From NCBI GenBank assembly GCA_948144175.1, contig CANXME010001984.1, positions 248,001-312,000 of the forward strand: DNA of 64,000 nucleotides. Reading direction: 5' to 3'. Under the pieces are notes generated by a model. The model saw only the letters and a list, made by a program, of their open reading frames with translations. It was not told where the DNA came from and made no database searches. The stretch is from Closterium sp. NIES-65. Taxonomy: Eukaryota > Streptophyta > Zygnematophyceae > Desmidiales > Closteriaceae. Numbering within the stretch: the stretch's first letter is position 1; each line of letters starts with the position of its first letter. A program made the position numbers and the translations under genes. This document shows, piece after piece, positions 1 to 11,633 of this stretch.

Positions 1-615
1 TGTGGGCGGACTGGCAGAGGACGGGAAGGCAGGCGGGGAGGCCCCAGTGCCAAGGGGAGCGGGAGGGGGCACAGCGATGCCTGCAATGCTGGCAGGGGGT
101 GCCTCACTGCCAACCGCCTGTAGCTGCATGTATGGGTCCTTTGACTGGAGCTCAACCGGTGGGTCCTCTGGTTGTAGCCGCACCTGCAGGGCACGAAGCA
201 TTCCCAGCAGCACGCAGTAACAGGCAGGATGGAAAAAGATTGCTCAGTTGTGAGACAATGAGCCACACTTAGCATGGTTGGCGCAACAAAACCAGGGAGG
301 TTGTGGAGAACAGCACTGCGCAATCAGACCCTCGTGGCTACATTCAAACCGCTTCTAACAGTTTGCAACATCTCACTGGAAAAATCTACATGAGAGCAGA
401 GCTGCAGACAAGACAGACGAATAGTACTCACATAGGAGCGCGCCCACAGGGGCGTCGCTCTGCTGGTGGACAGCTGCACCTCCGCGTGCATTAGATACGC
501 CCTCTGCTGTGCCTCCTCCGCCGCCCTCTGCCTCACTTCCTCTGACGCTGAGCACACAGCATCTGCAGAAGCACCACCAGCGGCAGCAGGAGCAGCGACA
601 GCACCACCAGCACTG

Positions 616-652
<37 letters not shown>

Positions 653-3600
653 GAGCACTAGCACTGTGACCATCAAGCCACGTGCTGTCAACGGGGATGG
701 GGTCATCACGGTCGCTCCAGCTCACACGGCGACACACGTCCCACACCTCACCCGCCTCTGCTGCCACCTTCACCACCACCTCCCCCACTGCGCTGCCCCT
801 GGCGCTCCCCACCCCCATGCCCCTCACCCCCGCGGCAGCGGCAGCAGAGCGCAGCGCGAGGGCGGGGAGAGAGGGCAGGCGCTCAAAGGAGCGCCCCCCC
901 TGCACCGACGAGTCGGATTGAGCCATGGGGGGCACGGTGGGGAAGGGGGAGAATGGGGGGAACGCGGGGGCGGAAGCCATAGCGCCCATGCCAGGGTGCA
1001 TGCCCGCTGCTCTGCTATGGGAAGCCATGGCGTGAGGCGGCATGTACATGCCTCTGGGGTCGTATGTATGGCTCGTGTACTGGTCGTGTGGGTGGTGCGT
1101 GTACGAGTGGGGTGTGTGCATGGGGCTGCTGTGGGTGTGAGAGGGGGAGGAGGACGAGGAGGAGGAGGGGTCAGCAGCAGCAGCGAAGGGAGTGAGGTGG
1201 TACCGTATCAGGTGACCCAAGGGGGAAAACACCCACAGCTGCTCTGCTATTGGCTGCGGAGCCCAGTCCGGCTGCCCGAAAAACTGCCCGGAAGCTACCT
1301 GGTGGTGCCGCTGCTGGTGGTGCGTAACAGCCCCACTCCCTCCCATCATCCCAAAACCCCTAGCACCTGCCACCCCCCCAAAGTGGAAAGCAGCAGCAAC
1401 GGCGCCTGGGATCTCCCCCCCTAACCCAGCCGCTGCTGCCGCCACGCCTGTCACGTTCCCCCGCCACCCACTGTTGGCATTCCGAATGCGCCCCACTGAT
1501 GTGAGTGCCACTGGCGCGGGGACGCGTGGGGGAACGCGGGGAGGCGCGGGGGACGCGCGCAGGGGGACGTGCGCGGACCACCAGGGGCGGGGGGGGGGCG
1601 GGGGAAGGAGGGAGGGGGTGTGGGTATACACAGGGTGGAGGAGGGCGGGCGAGGGCGCGGAGGGGAGGTGAGTGGCGGGGCCGACGGGGCCTCCAAAGGG
1701 GGAGATGGCGAAGAGGTGTGTGGTGCCTCGTGCTGATGACACGGCCACCCACCTGGCATCGTGTGAAATGACCGCACTCTGTATCACCTGTGAGTCACGC
1801 ATGGGGGTGGGCGGTTGGGTGGGAAGACGGGCAGGCAGACAGGCAGACATGCATTCGGGCAGGAGGTCAGGTGGGCGGGCAGGTAAGCGTGCAGCGGCAG
1901 GGAGAAGGGGGCGTAAGGGGGAAGGTGCGAATGAGGAGTGATGCGGAGGAGAAGTCCCATGCACAAGGCATGGGGTTGAACAAACCTGTAACCATGCATG
2001 CATACAGGGGGGTGGTGTGTACTCGGCATAGAGTGCTTCCTTACAGCGTTAGTGAGGCCGCGGTGAAGCCTATACAAATGCACATAGGAGCAGCCGTCTG
2101 GGGGCGACTGCAGCGGGGAAGGGAAGGACGGATAGCAGAGAAGAGACGGAATGAACGGGACAGGAAAAACGCAAACGGGCAGAAGTAGGAGCTAGAGTTA
2201 CGCACGCATCGAACAACAAGGAGGACAACGCCACGGCTGGCTAGCAGAGCACTCAGCAGCGTGACAGGGTCCATGAGCGCAAGCAGAGCGACAGGATTCA
2301 TGAGCAAAAGTAGAGCAGGTACATGGGGAGCACAGGGTGAGTGAGAGGCAGTGACGCGGCATGGGAGTGAGTACCTGGGGGTGTGAGTCGAGGAGAGGTG
2401 CGTTGGCGGCAGGGGAGTGGAGGGGCGAGGGGGCGGGGGTGAGGCGGAAGACGTTGAGGGAGTGGCCGGCGTGCGAGGCGGAGAGCAGCAGCGTGCCCGA
2501 GCTGTCAAACGCCAGCAGTGCTATGGCGCTGCCGTGCGCCTTGAAGTGCGCTATCACTGCTCGAGTCGCCACATCCCGCACCATCACCTGTGACCACATG
2601 CACACACACACACACACACACACACATGCATATGCCATGTGTGGGACGAGTGAGGGTGGGTGGGGTGGAGGAAATGGGATGCGGTGGCAAATGCGGATTA
2701 TGAGGTGAGTGTGAAGCCGTTTCCTGCTCGCACATGTCATGTGAGTGGGGAGGGAGTGTGGGGTGGGGTGGCATGTGAGGGGGAAAAAGAGGGTCGGGCG
2801 GGCAGCACTCACGTTGCCGGCATGGCCGGGGTCAGCAGGTGGGAGCTGCGGTGGTGAAGGAGAGTGCATGGCTGCTGCCCTGGGACTGGCGTCCGCATAC
2901 CCATCTGTTGACGACCCCGATACCGATGCTCCCGAGACTACTGACGCTCCAGAGACGGATGCGTGTGGTGAGTCAGGCGCAAACATGTGCTCCGGGCTCC
3001 TGCTGCTCCAGGGGGACCCCGACCCTGCTGCAACACCTGAAGCACCTGACGCGCTGGAAACACCTGAGCCGCCGGCGGACTCCGCCACCATGTCCGTCCA
3101 ATACTTGCCGACCGCGCGCACCCCCAGGTCCCCCAGGGCGGCTATCCCCCCCGCCAGCTGCTTCCCTGACTCTTTAGCATAATGCGCCACCAGTGCCGCC
3201 CCTGCGCCCGCTGCAGCAGCAGCAGCCGCAGAGGAGGATGCGGAGGAGGGGAGGGGGGCGGAGGCGGGGGGGGCGAGGGGCTGGTTGGAGGGGTAGGCGA
3301 GCCAGCGCGCGCCCAGGGCGAGGGCGCCGTGGGGGGACGTGCGGGCGATGCCGGGGAGGGCGGAGGGGAGGGGGTGCGGGTGCGTGAGCACACTGAAGGC
3401 CGTTCGTAGTGACGGTAGGTCGTATATGTACACCTGATGGGGTGAGGGGCGAGGGGTGAAGGGGGAGGGGGAAGGGGAAAGGGGAAAGGGGAAGGGTTGG
3501 TGGGGGAGACGGGTGGCAAGAATGGGGCAGAGGGATGGAGGAGGGGGGTGAATGGGGGGGAAGGAGAGGGGCGGAGGGGGGATTGTACAGCACCATCACA

Positions 3601-4634
3601 GCCACTGCGAGTCGCCACTCACCTGTTCCGTGACAGCCACTGCCAGCACGCTGCGGTTGCTCCTCACGCCCATCACCCGCCCCGCCACTGTAATCGAGTG
3701 CACATACGAACCGCTCCGCATCGAGTAGAACCGCAGCACGCTCTGCTCGCCGCCCGTTTCGTCTCCGCACGCGTACGGCTCGTCCACCCCGTCCGCCACG
3801 TCAGCGTACGGTTCATCGTCGTCCAGGTACGGAAATTGCGCGGACAAGCTTGGAGATTCCAAGGCTGCCGCCGAGAGAGGCGGAGGCGCGGCGGCAGCGG
3901 GGCACACGACGCAGAGCACGGGATGCGCGTCGTGGAGCGGACTATCCGGGGGGGTTCTAGCGACGTAAGGGATGGGATGCAACGAGTCCGCCGGGCCGTC
4001 GCGTCGCGAGACGAGCTCTTGCACGGCGTGTGGTTGGCTCACGTCCCACACGTGGAAGCCCGTGGTGTACGCCACGAGGAGCACGTGGCGCGTGCCGGAC
4101 ACGGGCACGGACGCGCCGCGGGAGGACCCCTGCTCCAACCACCCGAAACCCGCCCATGTGACCTGCGGCGTGGCGGGACAGCGGAAGGAAACACCCCACT
4201 TGGCAACAGAGGCGATTTCTTCCGTTCGAACTCGAGCAATTGATCGAATACCAAGCCGCGGCGTTAAAAGAAACTTGTGCGCTGTCTGTTTCGACACGTT
4301 TATACGCAGAATAAAAATTCCTATCATTCTTTTGTTATTTTTGTTGTTTTTTTTTTCGTTGTGTTCACCACGCATCAGCGCGTACCTGCTCCTTGTTCTG
4401 GCTGTCGTCGCCCGGCGCCATGGCCGCCGCGACCGACGCTGAGGCGGAGCGGACGGCGGAGGCGACGAGGGAGTCGGCGGAGGAGGAGACATGGCGGAGG
4501 TAGCTGGAGATGGCGCGGAACGACGGCAGCAGCCCCGCCGACACACTCCGCACGCTCGGCAGGCTGCGCCCCTTGTGCGCGTTCTGCACCTGCTGGGGGG
4601 ACGTCCCCCCTGCGCGCCCTTCCCCGCGCCTCAT
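1..4634 (-). CDS. WD40/BCAS3-domain autophagy protein of the plant ATG18f/g/h type (3' end outside window)
   Basis: Spliced minus-strand gene. Exons I can place: 4634-4386, 4162-3623, 3433-2813, 2587-2375, 2107-2045, 1787-432 and 183 to beyond base 1. Every intron is GT-AG and phase 0, giving about 1075 residues before the edge. Residues 1-83 match the N-terminus of plant ATG18h-like proteins, and exon 2 opens with VTWAGFG. Later WD40 blades include VYIYDLPSLRTAFSVL (from about 264) and a strong blade at about 471-519. LHRGLTNA at about 555-562 sits where PROPPINs carry the phosphoinositide-binding FRRG motif. Residues from about 600 form the BCAS3 region, with LWVFSPLGHLIRYHL and EVWDVCRR. 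In this family (established knowledge) the propeller binds phosphoinositides on autophagy membranes. His/Ser-rich and Ala-rich insertions make it longer than usual. The start is the first Met in the exon 1 frame. The paralogue (f, g or h) is not resolved. Confidence 0.88.
617..652. repeat. CAG/CTG trinucleotide run coding for polyalanine in the ATG18-like gene
   Basis: On the plus strand about eleven CAG units are read on the minus strand as GCT, giving a run of about twelve Ala near residue 945. It lies between conserved BCAS3-domain blocks and is probably a length-variable insertion. Confidence 0.8.
2601..2626. repeat. (CA)n microsatellite in intron 3 of the ATG18-like gene
   Basis: About twelve uninterrupted CA units lie just inside the 3' end of the intron (2588-2812), upstream of the acceptor of exon 4. 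On the coding strand it reads as (TG)n. Confidence 0.85.
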
Positions 4635-5987
4635 GATACTGCGCGTGCACCTGCCGACGCTAACGCTGCTACGCGCGGTCGTGGTCGTGGCATGCAGCCC
4701 ACGTGGCAGTACCCCAGCGGAGTACTAACGCGCACGACTTCACTGTCGGCTGAGTGTATAGCAATCACGAGTCGAGGTTACGATTCGTTAGAGTGAGGAA
4801 TGGTCAATCCATAACGGAGATATTTACAGAGGCTAACAGGAGCCCGAAGCTTGAGTGTATAGTCGACACAATTGAATAGAATGCGCGAGTTAGCGTGCCA
4901 CTTACAGTCCAAAGGCTGCTCTGCTTCTGAGAAGGCTATTTCTATCGGTGGATAAAAGGAGCCAGTGGAGCCGCCTACGCACCTAGACTTAGTGCCCAGT
5001 GCTTGGAGCAGATAAGCTACGCCACGTCACACAAGCAGCTCTTTCGAGTGATTCATGGATGTGTAATTGCGGATTAACGCCATGTTTTCTTCACAACCTC
5101 AAATCAAACCGCTTGCGTTATGCTCTCATGCCATGTGGTGTGGAATCAGTGATATGATCCTGCAACCGTGACAAAACGCGCAGAAACGTATTGAAAGCCT
5201 TTGTCACGCTCCACCCACGTCACATTTCCTGCCATGAAATGTCTTCGCAGCCATCAGTGTGACCCTCCCCGAGCTCCATCAGCCGCACGCCTTCAGCTTG
5301 ACACCAGCGAACCAGAATCGAGGGTGCACCAACGCCGATTGCATCAGTCTTGGTTACGAACTTCACTGACCAATCGGAGCCCGTTTGGGCTTGTCAGTGC
5401 TAGCCAATCGTAGCGCACACCGTCACTTTTCCATCCATCCAACATCATGGCGGGAGGGACAAGCGTCTGACATTCCTCATCCGCCACGTGCTCAATCTCG
5501 CATTGACCTCGCCTAAAAACGAGAGGCTCGACCTGCTAATATCGCGAACATAGCACAACAGGTGGTAACCCTACGAAACGCCCAAACCTGACTCTGGGGT
5601 TTACGTCATCAATGGGTCGGGCTTGGGTGTCAGCGCATGACCCCACGCCCACGCCAGCACCGCTTACCTGTAGCCAGCCCCACCTCGTGGTTGCTGTGGC
5701 TCAGCTGATTGGTGTGATGCAACTCTCATGCCTGATTGGTAAAAAAAAGGGAATTTCGATTCTGGGAGGCAGTTGTCTTCGTCATGGTGTGACTCATCTC
5801 GCACATGGTATTCTTGGATGGGTCGAGAAAACGTTTAGGGTATGACACTACGCACTCTTGATACGGTTAGCTCTTGTCACCTCTTTGAACCGCTACTCAC
5901 CAGGCTAATCAATTAATAATGGCCTCCTGACGGAGCTTGGTAGTTTTTAAAATATTTATATATTTTGTTTTAGATAAGTTGTCATCC

Positions 5988-6059
5988 GGGTGCTTGGTCT
6001 AGTGGTATGATTCTCGCTTTGGGTGCGAGAGGCCGCGAGTTCGATTCTCGCAGTACCCC
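5988..6059 (+). tRNA. tRNA-Pro (anticodon TGG)
   Basis: A 72-base cloverleaf without intron. The acceptor stem GGGTGCT pairs with AGTACCC (one G-T pair), with discriminator C at 6059. Box A (TGGTCTAGTGG) and box B (GTTCGATTC) are intact. The anticodon stem TCTCGC/GCGAGA closes the loop TTTGGGT, putting TGG at 6020-6022, which reads CCA. The sequence is close to nuclear tRNA-Pro genes of plants. CCA is not encoded, as expected for a nuclear gene. Confidence 0.95.
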
Positions 6060-6060
6060 G

Positions 6061-6084
6061 TTTTCGTCTTGGGATACTCTTTTT
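6061..6084 (+). terminator. RNA polymerase III termination signal of tRNA-Pro
   Basis: A T4 run begins two bases after the tRNA (6061-6064) and a T5 run follows at 6080-6084. Short T runs directly behind a tRNA gene are the normal pol III stop. Confidence 0.75.
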
Positions 6085-6328
6085 GTTGCATCCGCTTTTG
6101 CGTCCATGACTTATCAGCCTGACAAAAACGTCACTTCCAGTATCGGTCGCTGCGCGGTAGGAGTGTGAGAACTAATCGACGGATGGAAATGCTGAAGCTG
6201 TCACCTATTCTCCAACTTTGCTGACACTAGCATTACTCGAGGGTTCCGTTATTCACCCTTGATAGAAGCACGTCGAATGTCGTTCCGCACATCCGCAATC
6301 AGTACCTGACTGACCGCAACCCTCTGCA

Positions 6329-9300
6329 ATGGCCTTCGATTACGGCGTGGCTATTGGCTTGGAGGCGAGGGGCGTGTGGCGCGAGTGGCTGGGGGAAGCG
6401 GATCACGCGCTGCTTGCGCCGTGGCTGCGCGACCCAGGCACATGGGCGGAGTTCGCCGCTGGCGCGGGTGAGTGCGGGGGAATGCGCGGGAGCGTGAGGG
6501 GGCGCGCACGCGTGTTGCGTTGTCTCAAAGCATAGACGCACTCTCGCGTGAGGGGTCGTGCGCGCCGCGTGCGCTTTTGTGCCCTTCTCCTCACCTCTCG
6601 CTCAGGTCGCGTCGCCGTTGCCCGCATTCCGCGCTCCCAAACCGCCGCCATTTCTTGCCTTCCCCACTCAAAAACGCGCCATCTTATCTCCTCCCACCCG
6701 CCACCCAATCCCTTCCCCGGTTTCCCGCCTCCGCCATGCGCGTCCCTGTGTTCCCCGCAGGCGCGGATGTCTCCCCCGCCATGCTCCGCGTGCAGCTGCG
6801 CGCGCGCTCGCTGCTTCTGGGTCGCGCCGTGGGGGAGGCGTGCGGAAAGGCGCAGGGGGAGGCTTGGGGGGAGACGGCGGAGGGCGGGTTGGCGCGGAGG
6901 ATGGGGGGGAGGGTCGCGGAGGGGAATCCGCTGATGGACGATGACGTGTACGCGTCAGTAGATGATGACGTGTACCCGTGCCTGGATGATGACGTGGACG
7001 AATGGCATGCCATGCTGTCGGCCGCCCAGCCGTCCGCCCACTGCATGGCGGTGCTGCGCGCCATCCGCCAGCAGGAGGGCCCTCTCAGCGCCGCCATCAT
7101 CCGCAGGTGCTGCTGCTGCGCTGCTGTGCTGTTTTGCTGTGCCGTCCCATGCCACTGCTCACATTTACCATGCTGCCACATGCCACTTCCATACCATCTG
7201 TGCCACCCAGATCTCACCACCACATGCCTTTAGCTCTAAGCCCTGGCATGCCATACCATCCTGTGCCAGCTGTGCCACCCACATTGCACCACGTGGCTAT
7301 AGCTCTCAACTCTCTCTTGGCCACTCCCGTTCCCCACGCTCCCACTGTCCTCTTTCCCCTTCCTGCTCCCCCCATATTGCGCCAGGGTGGGTTTGGGCGC
7401 ACCTCACACCGCATCCCAGGACGCTGACCCGCCCCCCCCTTCTTCCCCCGCCTTCCCCTCACTCGGGGGAGAGGGGGAAGCAGAGGGGAACGGGGAAGGG
7501 GAGTGGGGAGGCGGAGAAGGGAGGGGTGGGGGGGAGGCGGGGAGGCGGGAGGAGAGGCAGCGGCGGCGGCGGCAGTGGCGGCTGCTGCATGCTGTGAAGC
7601 GCGCCAAGCACTCCTGCAAGCCCTTCCGCGAGCGGGCGGCGCTCGTGCGCACAGCGGCCGGCATGGCTCGATTCGTTCAGCAGCAGCAGCGGCAGCAGCA
7701 GAAGAAGAATGAGCGGAGGGAGGGAGGAGTGGAAGGAGAGGAGGGAGAAGGGGACGGTGACGCGGAGGGTGCGTGGGAGAGGGAGAGCCAAGGCGTGTGC
7801 CCTGACGACTGGGACATGGATGCATTGGCTAATGCCGTGCCTGACCCTGTGGTGGCCTCTGCCCGCCCCCCCTGGCACCTGCACTGCCCCTGGCGCATGC
7901 AGGGGGGCACTCACAGGGGCGCGGGTTGGGGTGCGGGTGGGGGGAGAAAAGTGGGATGGCACTCATCGGGCGTGAGTGCAGGGATGGGAGGGCGGGGAGA
8001 TGGGGAAGAGCGCACGCAGGCAGAGCAGCAGCGACAGCCGGAGGAGGAGCAGCAGGGAGAGGAGCGGGCGAGGGCGCGGCTGAAGGCATGCATGGCGGCG
8101 GCGCTGCAGCAGATGGGGTGTGAGGGCGCGGCGGACAGCGCCCTGGCCGTGCTCACCGACGCCCTCTCCCACCGCCTCTCCCGCATGGGCCGCTCCCTGC
8201 GGGCCTGCTTAGACCGCTGTGACCTGCTGCACCTCGCTGCTGTGGGCGTGGGGGGTGTGGGGGGCGTGGGGGGAGGCGTGGGGGGAGGTGTGGAGGGTGT
8301 GGGGGACGGGGTTGTGATAGGAGATGGGGAGAGGGCGGAGGAGGGGGAGGAGCGGCGGCAGCAGGCGATGCAGATGGCAGCAGCAGAGATGATGCTGTCT
8401 GGGGCTGATTCTCGTATCGGGTATGCTCTTATGGGGTATGCTCTTACGGGGTATGCTCTAACGGGGTATGCTCATATTGATATGCTCTTATCTTGTATGC
8501 TGTGCATGTGGTGTGCTCGTATCATGACTCTTCCTCTCCCTCTGTCCAGTGCCCATCTACTTGCTGCTCCCAGCACCACTCATCTCTCGGCCAAATCTTG
8601 ATAAAGCCCCACTCCCTCAACCTTACTCCACGCCTCTCCTCGCTCCCATGCCCCACCCCGCCGCATGCCCTCCCTCTCTCAGCACGCCAGCATCGCTGGC
8701 CGCGTTCCTGCGCTGCCCCTCACAGCCCACGCGCCCGCCCCTACCGCCAGCGGCCGTGGCTGCCTTTGCTGCGTCGCTCGGCCTGCCCCACGCCCCCACT
8801 GCTGCAACCACGGATATGGCTGGGCCGGGTGGGACCGGTGCTGCAGGTGCTGTGGGTGGGATGGGTGCCATGGGATCAATGGGAGGAATGGGAGGCATGG
8901 GAGGGATGGGGGGCATGGGCAGTGGTGGTGGTATGGTTGGTGGCGGAATGGATGGGTTGGGGGGGGCAGGTGCGATGGCTGGACTCGGGGGGATGAGCGC
9001 GGTGGGGGGGATGGGGGGAATGGGGGGTTTTGGGGCTGTAGGGGGTATGGAGGGGATGGGGGGAATGGGGGGCATGAGTGGGATGGGGGAGATGGGGGGG
9101 AGTGAGTCGGTGGCAGCAGCACTGGCGGCAGCGGCAGCAGCTGTGGCTGCAGCAGCAGCAGGGGGCCTCACTGGTGCTGCTGGCATGGGGGCGGGTGGGG
9201 GGCTGGGAGCAGGCGGGGGAATGGGGGCAGGAGGGGGGATGAACATGGGCATGGGGGCTGTGGGGGAAGGCATGGGGGCACTTGTCAGGGGAGTAGGCGG

Positions 9301-10069
9301 AATGGGTGGAGCAATAAGGAGGACAAGTGCGGGAAGGGGGGAAATGGTAGGCGATGGGATAGATGGGTTAGGAGGGATGGGAGGAGGGATGGGAGGAGGA
9401 GGGATGGGAGAAGGAGGGATGGGAGAAGGAGGGATGGGAGGAGCAGGAGGGATGGGAGGAGGAGGGATGGGAGGAGGAGGGATGGGAGGAGCAGGAGGGG
9501 TGGGAGGAGGAGGGATGGGAGGAGGAGGAGGAGGAGGAGGAGGGGGAGGGATGGGAGGGGGGGGGAGGAGGGACGGGAGGAGGAGGGATGGGAGGAGGAG
9601 GAGGGACGGGAGGAGGAGGGATGGGAGGAGGAGGGATGGGAGGAGGGGGGATGGGAGGAGGAGGGATGGGAGGAGGAGTAGGGATGGGAGGAGGAGGGAT
9701 GGGAGGAGGTGGGATGGGAGGAGGAGGGATGGGAGGAGGAGGGATGGGAGGAGGAGGGATGGGAGGAGGAGGGATGGGAGGAGGAGGGATGGGAGGAGGA
9801 GGGATGGGAGGAGGGATGGGAGGAGGGACGCAAGGCCGCATGGGGCAAGGCAACTCGGGGCAGGGCGGCATGGGGCAGGGCGGCATGGGGCAGGGCAGCA
9901 TGGGGCAGGGCGGCATGGGGCAGGGCGGCATGGGGATGCATGTGTCGGGCTCTTTGGCCTCCTCTGACAGTCCCGCTGGGGCCTCCACCTTCCAGCAGCA
10001 ACAGCTGCTGCTGCACCAGCAGCAGCAGTACCTGCAGCAGCAACAGCAACAGCAACAGCAGCATCAATC

Positions 10070-10105
<36 letters not shown>

Positions 10106-10349
10106 GCATCAGCAGCAGCAACAGCAACCACAGCAGCAGCAGCAGAGTTCCCCCAACGTATCATCATCTTCTCTCAGCGGCACCCCTGCGGACACGGCCG
10201 GCAGTGGCCCGTCCGCTTCCCCTCTCTCTGCCGCCCAGCGGAAGCAGCAGCAGCAACAGCAGCAGCGACGGCGCCGGCAGCAGCAGCAGCAGAAGCGGCT
10301 GCAGCAGATTCAGCAGCAACAGCAACAGCAGCAACAGCAGCAGCAGCAA

Positions 10350-10434
<85 letters not shown>

Positions 10435-11633
10435 AACAACAGCAGCAGCAGCAGCAGCTACAGCAGCAGCAACAACAACTGCAGCAGCAACAGCAGCAGC
10501 AGCAGCTGCAACAACAGCAGCAGCAGCGGCAGCAGCAAGTGCAGCAGCAGCAGAACCAGCAAGCCCCACGCCGCTCTCTGCTGCTCAGTGTGTCCGACCC
10601 AAGGCACCTCTCCTCCCCTCCCTTCAACAACCCCCCTCCGCCTGCCTCTGCTGCAATGGGCGCAGCTGCTACAGCCAGTGGCGGAGCCTCCCCTCCTCTC
10701 CCTCACTCCTCCCTCTACTCCAACGTCCCCTCCTCGCCCTCCTCCCACCCGCACACCATGCCTCCCCCGCTCACTCCCACGCTCTCTGCCCTCCGCCTCC
10801 CCTCCTCGGGCAACCCGCCCTCACTCCCGCACGCGCTCGCCTTCCCCTCCCCCACCGTGTCCCCTGCCTCTGGTCCGCTGGCAGGCCCAGCAGCAGCGGC
10901 AGCAGCAGCCCGAGTGCCGCCCCTCTCCATCCCCGCCTCTGGAGTCCCTTCCTGGGGGGGTGCAGGGCCGCAGCATGGCCCTGGGGGTGCGGAGATGGGT
11001 ATGGGAGGCAGGCAGGGCATGGGGGGTATGGGCGCACCTGGTGCAGGGGCTGGGGGGGAAGGAGTGGGCGATGGGGGGTTTGGTGGGGGCATGGGTGGCG
11101 GTGCGGGTGGGGGAGGGGGTGGGGTGTTGCCGGTGGCGGGTGTGGCAGGGGGGAAGGAGAGGGGCTCGACTATTAGCGCTTCTGCTGGTGGTAGTGCCGG
11201 GAGTGTTGGTGCTGCTGGTGGAGGTGCTGCTGGTGGGGGTGCTGCTGGTATTGGTGCTGGTGCTGCGTCTGCTGTGGCTAGCAGTGTGGCAGCAGGGGGG
11301 GCAGTAGCAGGGGGAGGGGAGGTGAAAGGTGCTGGTGGAGGTGGTACTGGGAAGGGAAAGAAAGGCGAGGGGAAGAAGGGCGGAGGGGGAGGGGGCAAAG
11401 GAGGTGGAAAGGGAGGGGGCAAGGGAGGGGGGAAGGGAGCAGGTAGGGGAGCGGGTGGGGCAGCAGGGGCAGGCAGGGGAGGGGGAGCAGCGGCAGCAGG
11501 GCGTGGGAAGGGGGGAGGGGGTGGAGGGGCAGGGAAGGGGGCAGGGGCAGGTGGAGCGGGTGCAGCAGGCGGGGCAGGGAGAGGGGATGGGGCCATAGGG
11601 GCAGTTGGGGCGGGTGGTCAGATGGGCACTTGA
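6329..11633 (+). CDS. Large low-complexity, probably nuclear protein of unknown function with Met/Gly, poly-Gln and Gly/Lys regions
   Basis: Predicted exons: 6329-6467, 6761-7106, 7386 to about 8413, and 8550-11633; phases agree at each junction, but the end of exon 3 is uncertain. The N-terminal part (MAFDYGVAIGLEARG, WREWLG, then LRVQLRARSLLLG and several DDDVY motifs) looks like a conserved plant block I cannot name. About 221-261 is basic and helical (KRAKHSCKPFRERAALVRTA). About 388-440 (RARLKACMAAALQQMG through SHRLSRMGRSLRACLD) resembles a TAF/SPT7-type histone fold; this is inference. Exon 4 encodes a Met/Gly region, two Gln-rich blocks with 49 consecutive Gln at 10311-10457, a Ser/Pro region and a Gly/Lys/Arg-rich tail ending in GAGGQMGT. 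The Met/Gly region changes reading frame at a run of nine G (9557-9565); one base fewer would keep it open, so this is either an assembly error or a real lesion. A transcription or chromatin role is possible but unproven. Confidence 0.65.
8418..8484 (+). repeat. 15-bp tandem repeat containing GTATGC, at the exon 3/intron 3 border
   Basis: Four head-to-tail copies of about 15 bases, each carrying GTATGC, lie where exon 3 of the low-complexity gene must end. Each copy offers a similar potential 5' splice site in the same frame. Confidence 0.75.
9365..9835 (+). repeat. 15-bp coding minisatellite, Met/Gly repeats
   Basis: About thirty units related to GGAGGAGGGATGGGA, coding for GGGMG-type pentapeptides. 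Purity is highest at 9690-9820. A G9 run at 9557-9565 interrupts the period and coincides with a change of reading frame. Confidence 0.85.
9990..10557 (+). repeat. CAG/CAA repeat coding for polyglutamine
   Basis: Several CAG/CAA arrays. The longest (10311-10457) encodes 49 Gln without interruption, then Leu-interrupted Gln continues to about 10555. CAA interruptions are frequent, which usually limits slippage. Confidence 0.9.

Larger units (their letters stand above)
4635..6328. promoter_or_regulatory. Divergent intergenic interval between the two host genes
   Basis: About 1.7 kb separates the start codons of two divergently oriented genes, so both promoters must lie here. Apart from the tRNA gene and an AT-rich stretch just upstream of it (about 5925-5980) I see no convincing open reading frame, repeat or named promoter element. 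Transcription starts cannot be placed from sequence alone. Confidence 0.6.

Noticed and set aside
5201-5845. Short plus-strand open frames in the divergent intergenic interval
   Set aside because: No conserved motif, no splice or codon support; both are short enough to arise by chance.
7908-7990. An extra intron within exon 3 of the low-complexity gene
   Set aside because: GT and AG words exist but the frame is open throughout and no strong splice signal decides it; left as exon.
8623-10167. Long minus-strand open frames opposite the Met/Gly and poly-Gln exon (Pro-rich, Leu-rich and Cys-rich)
   Set aside because: They are complements of simple repeats with no conserved sequence. The plus-strand frame has splice signals and a coherent protein.
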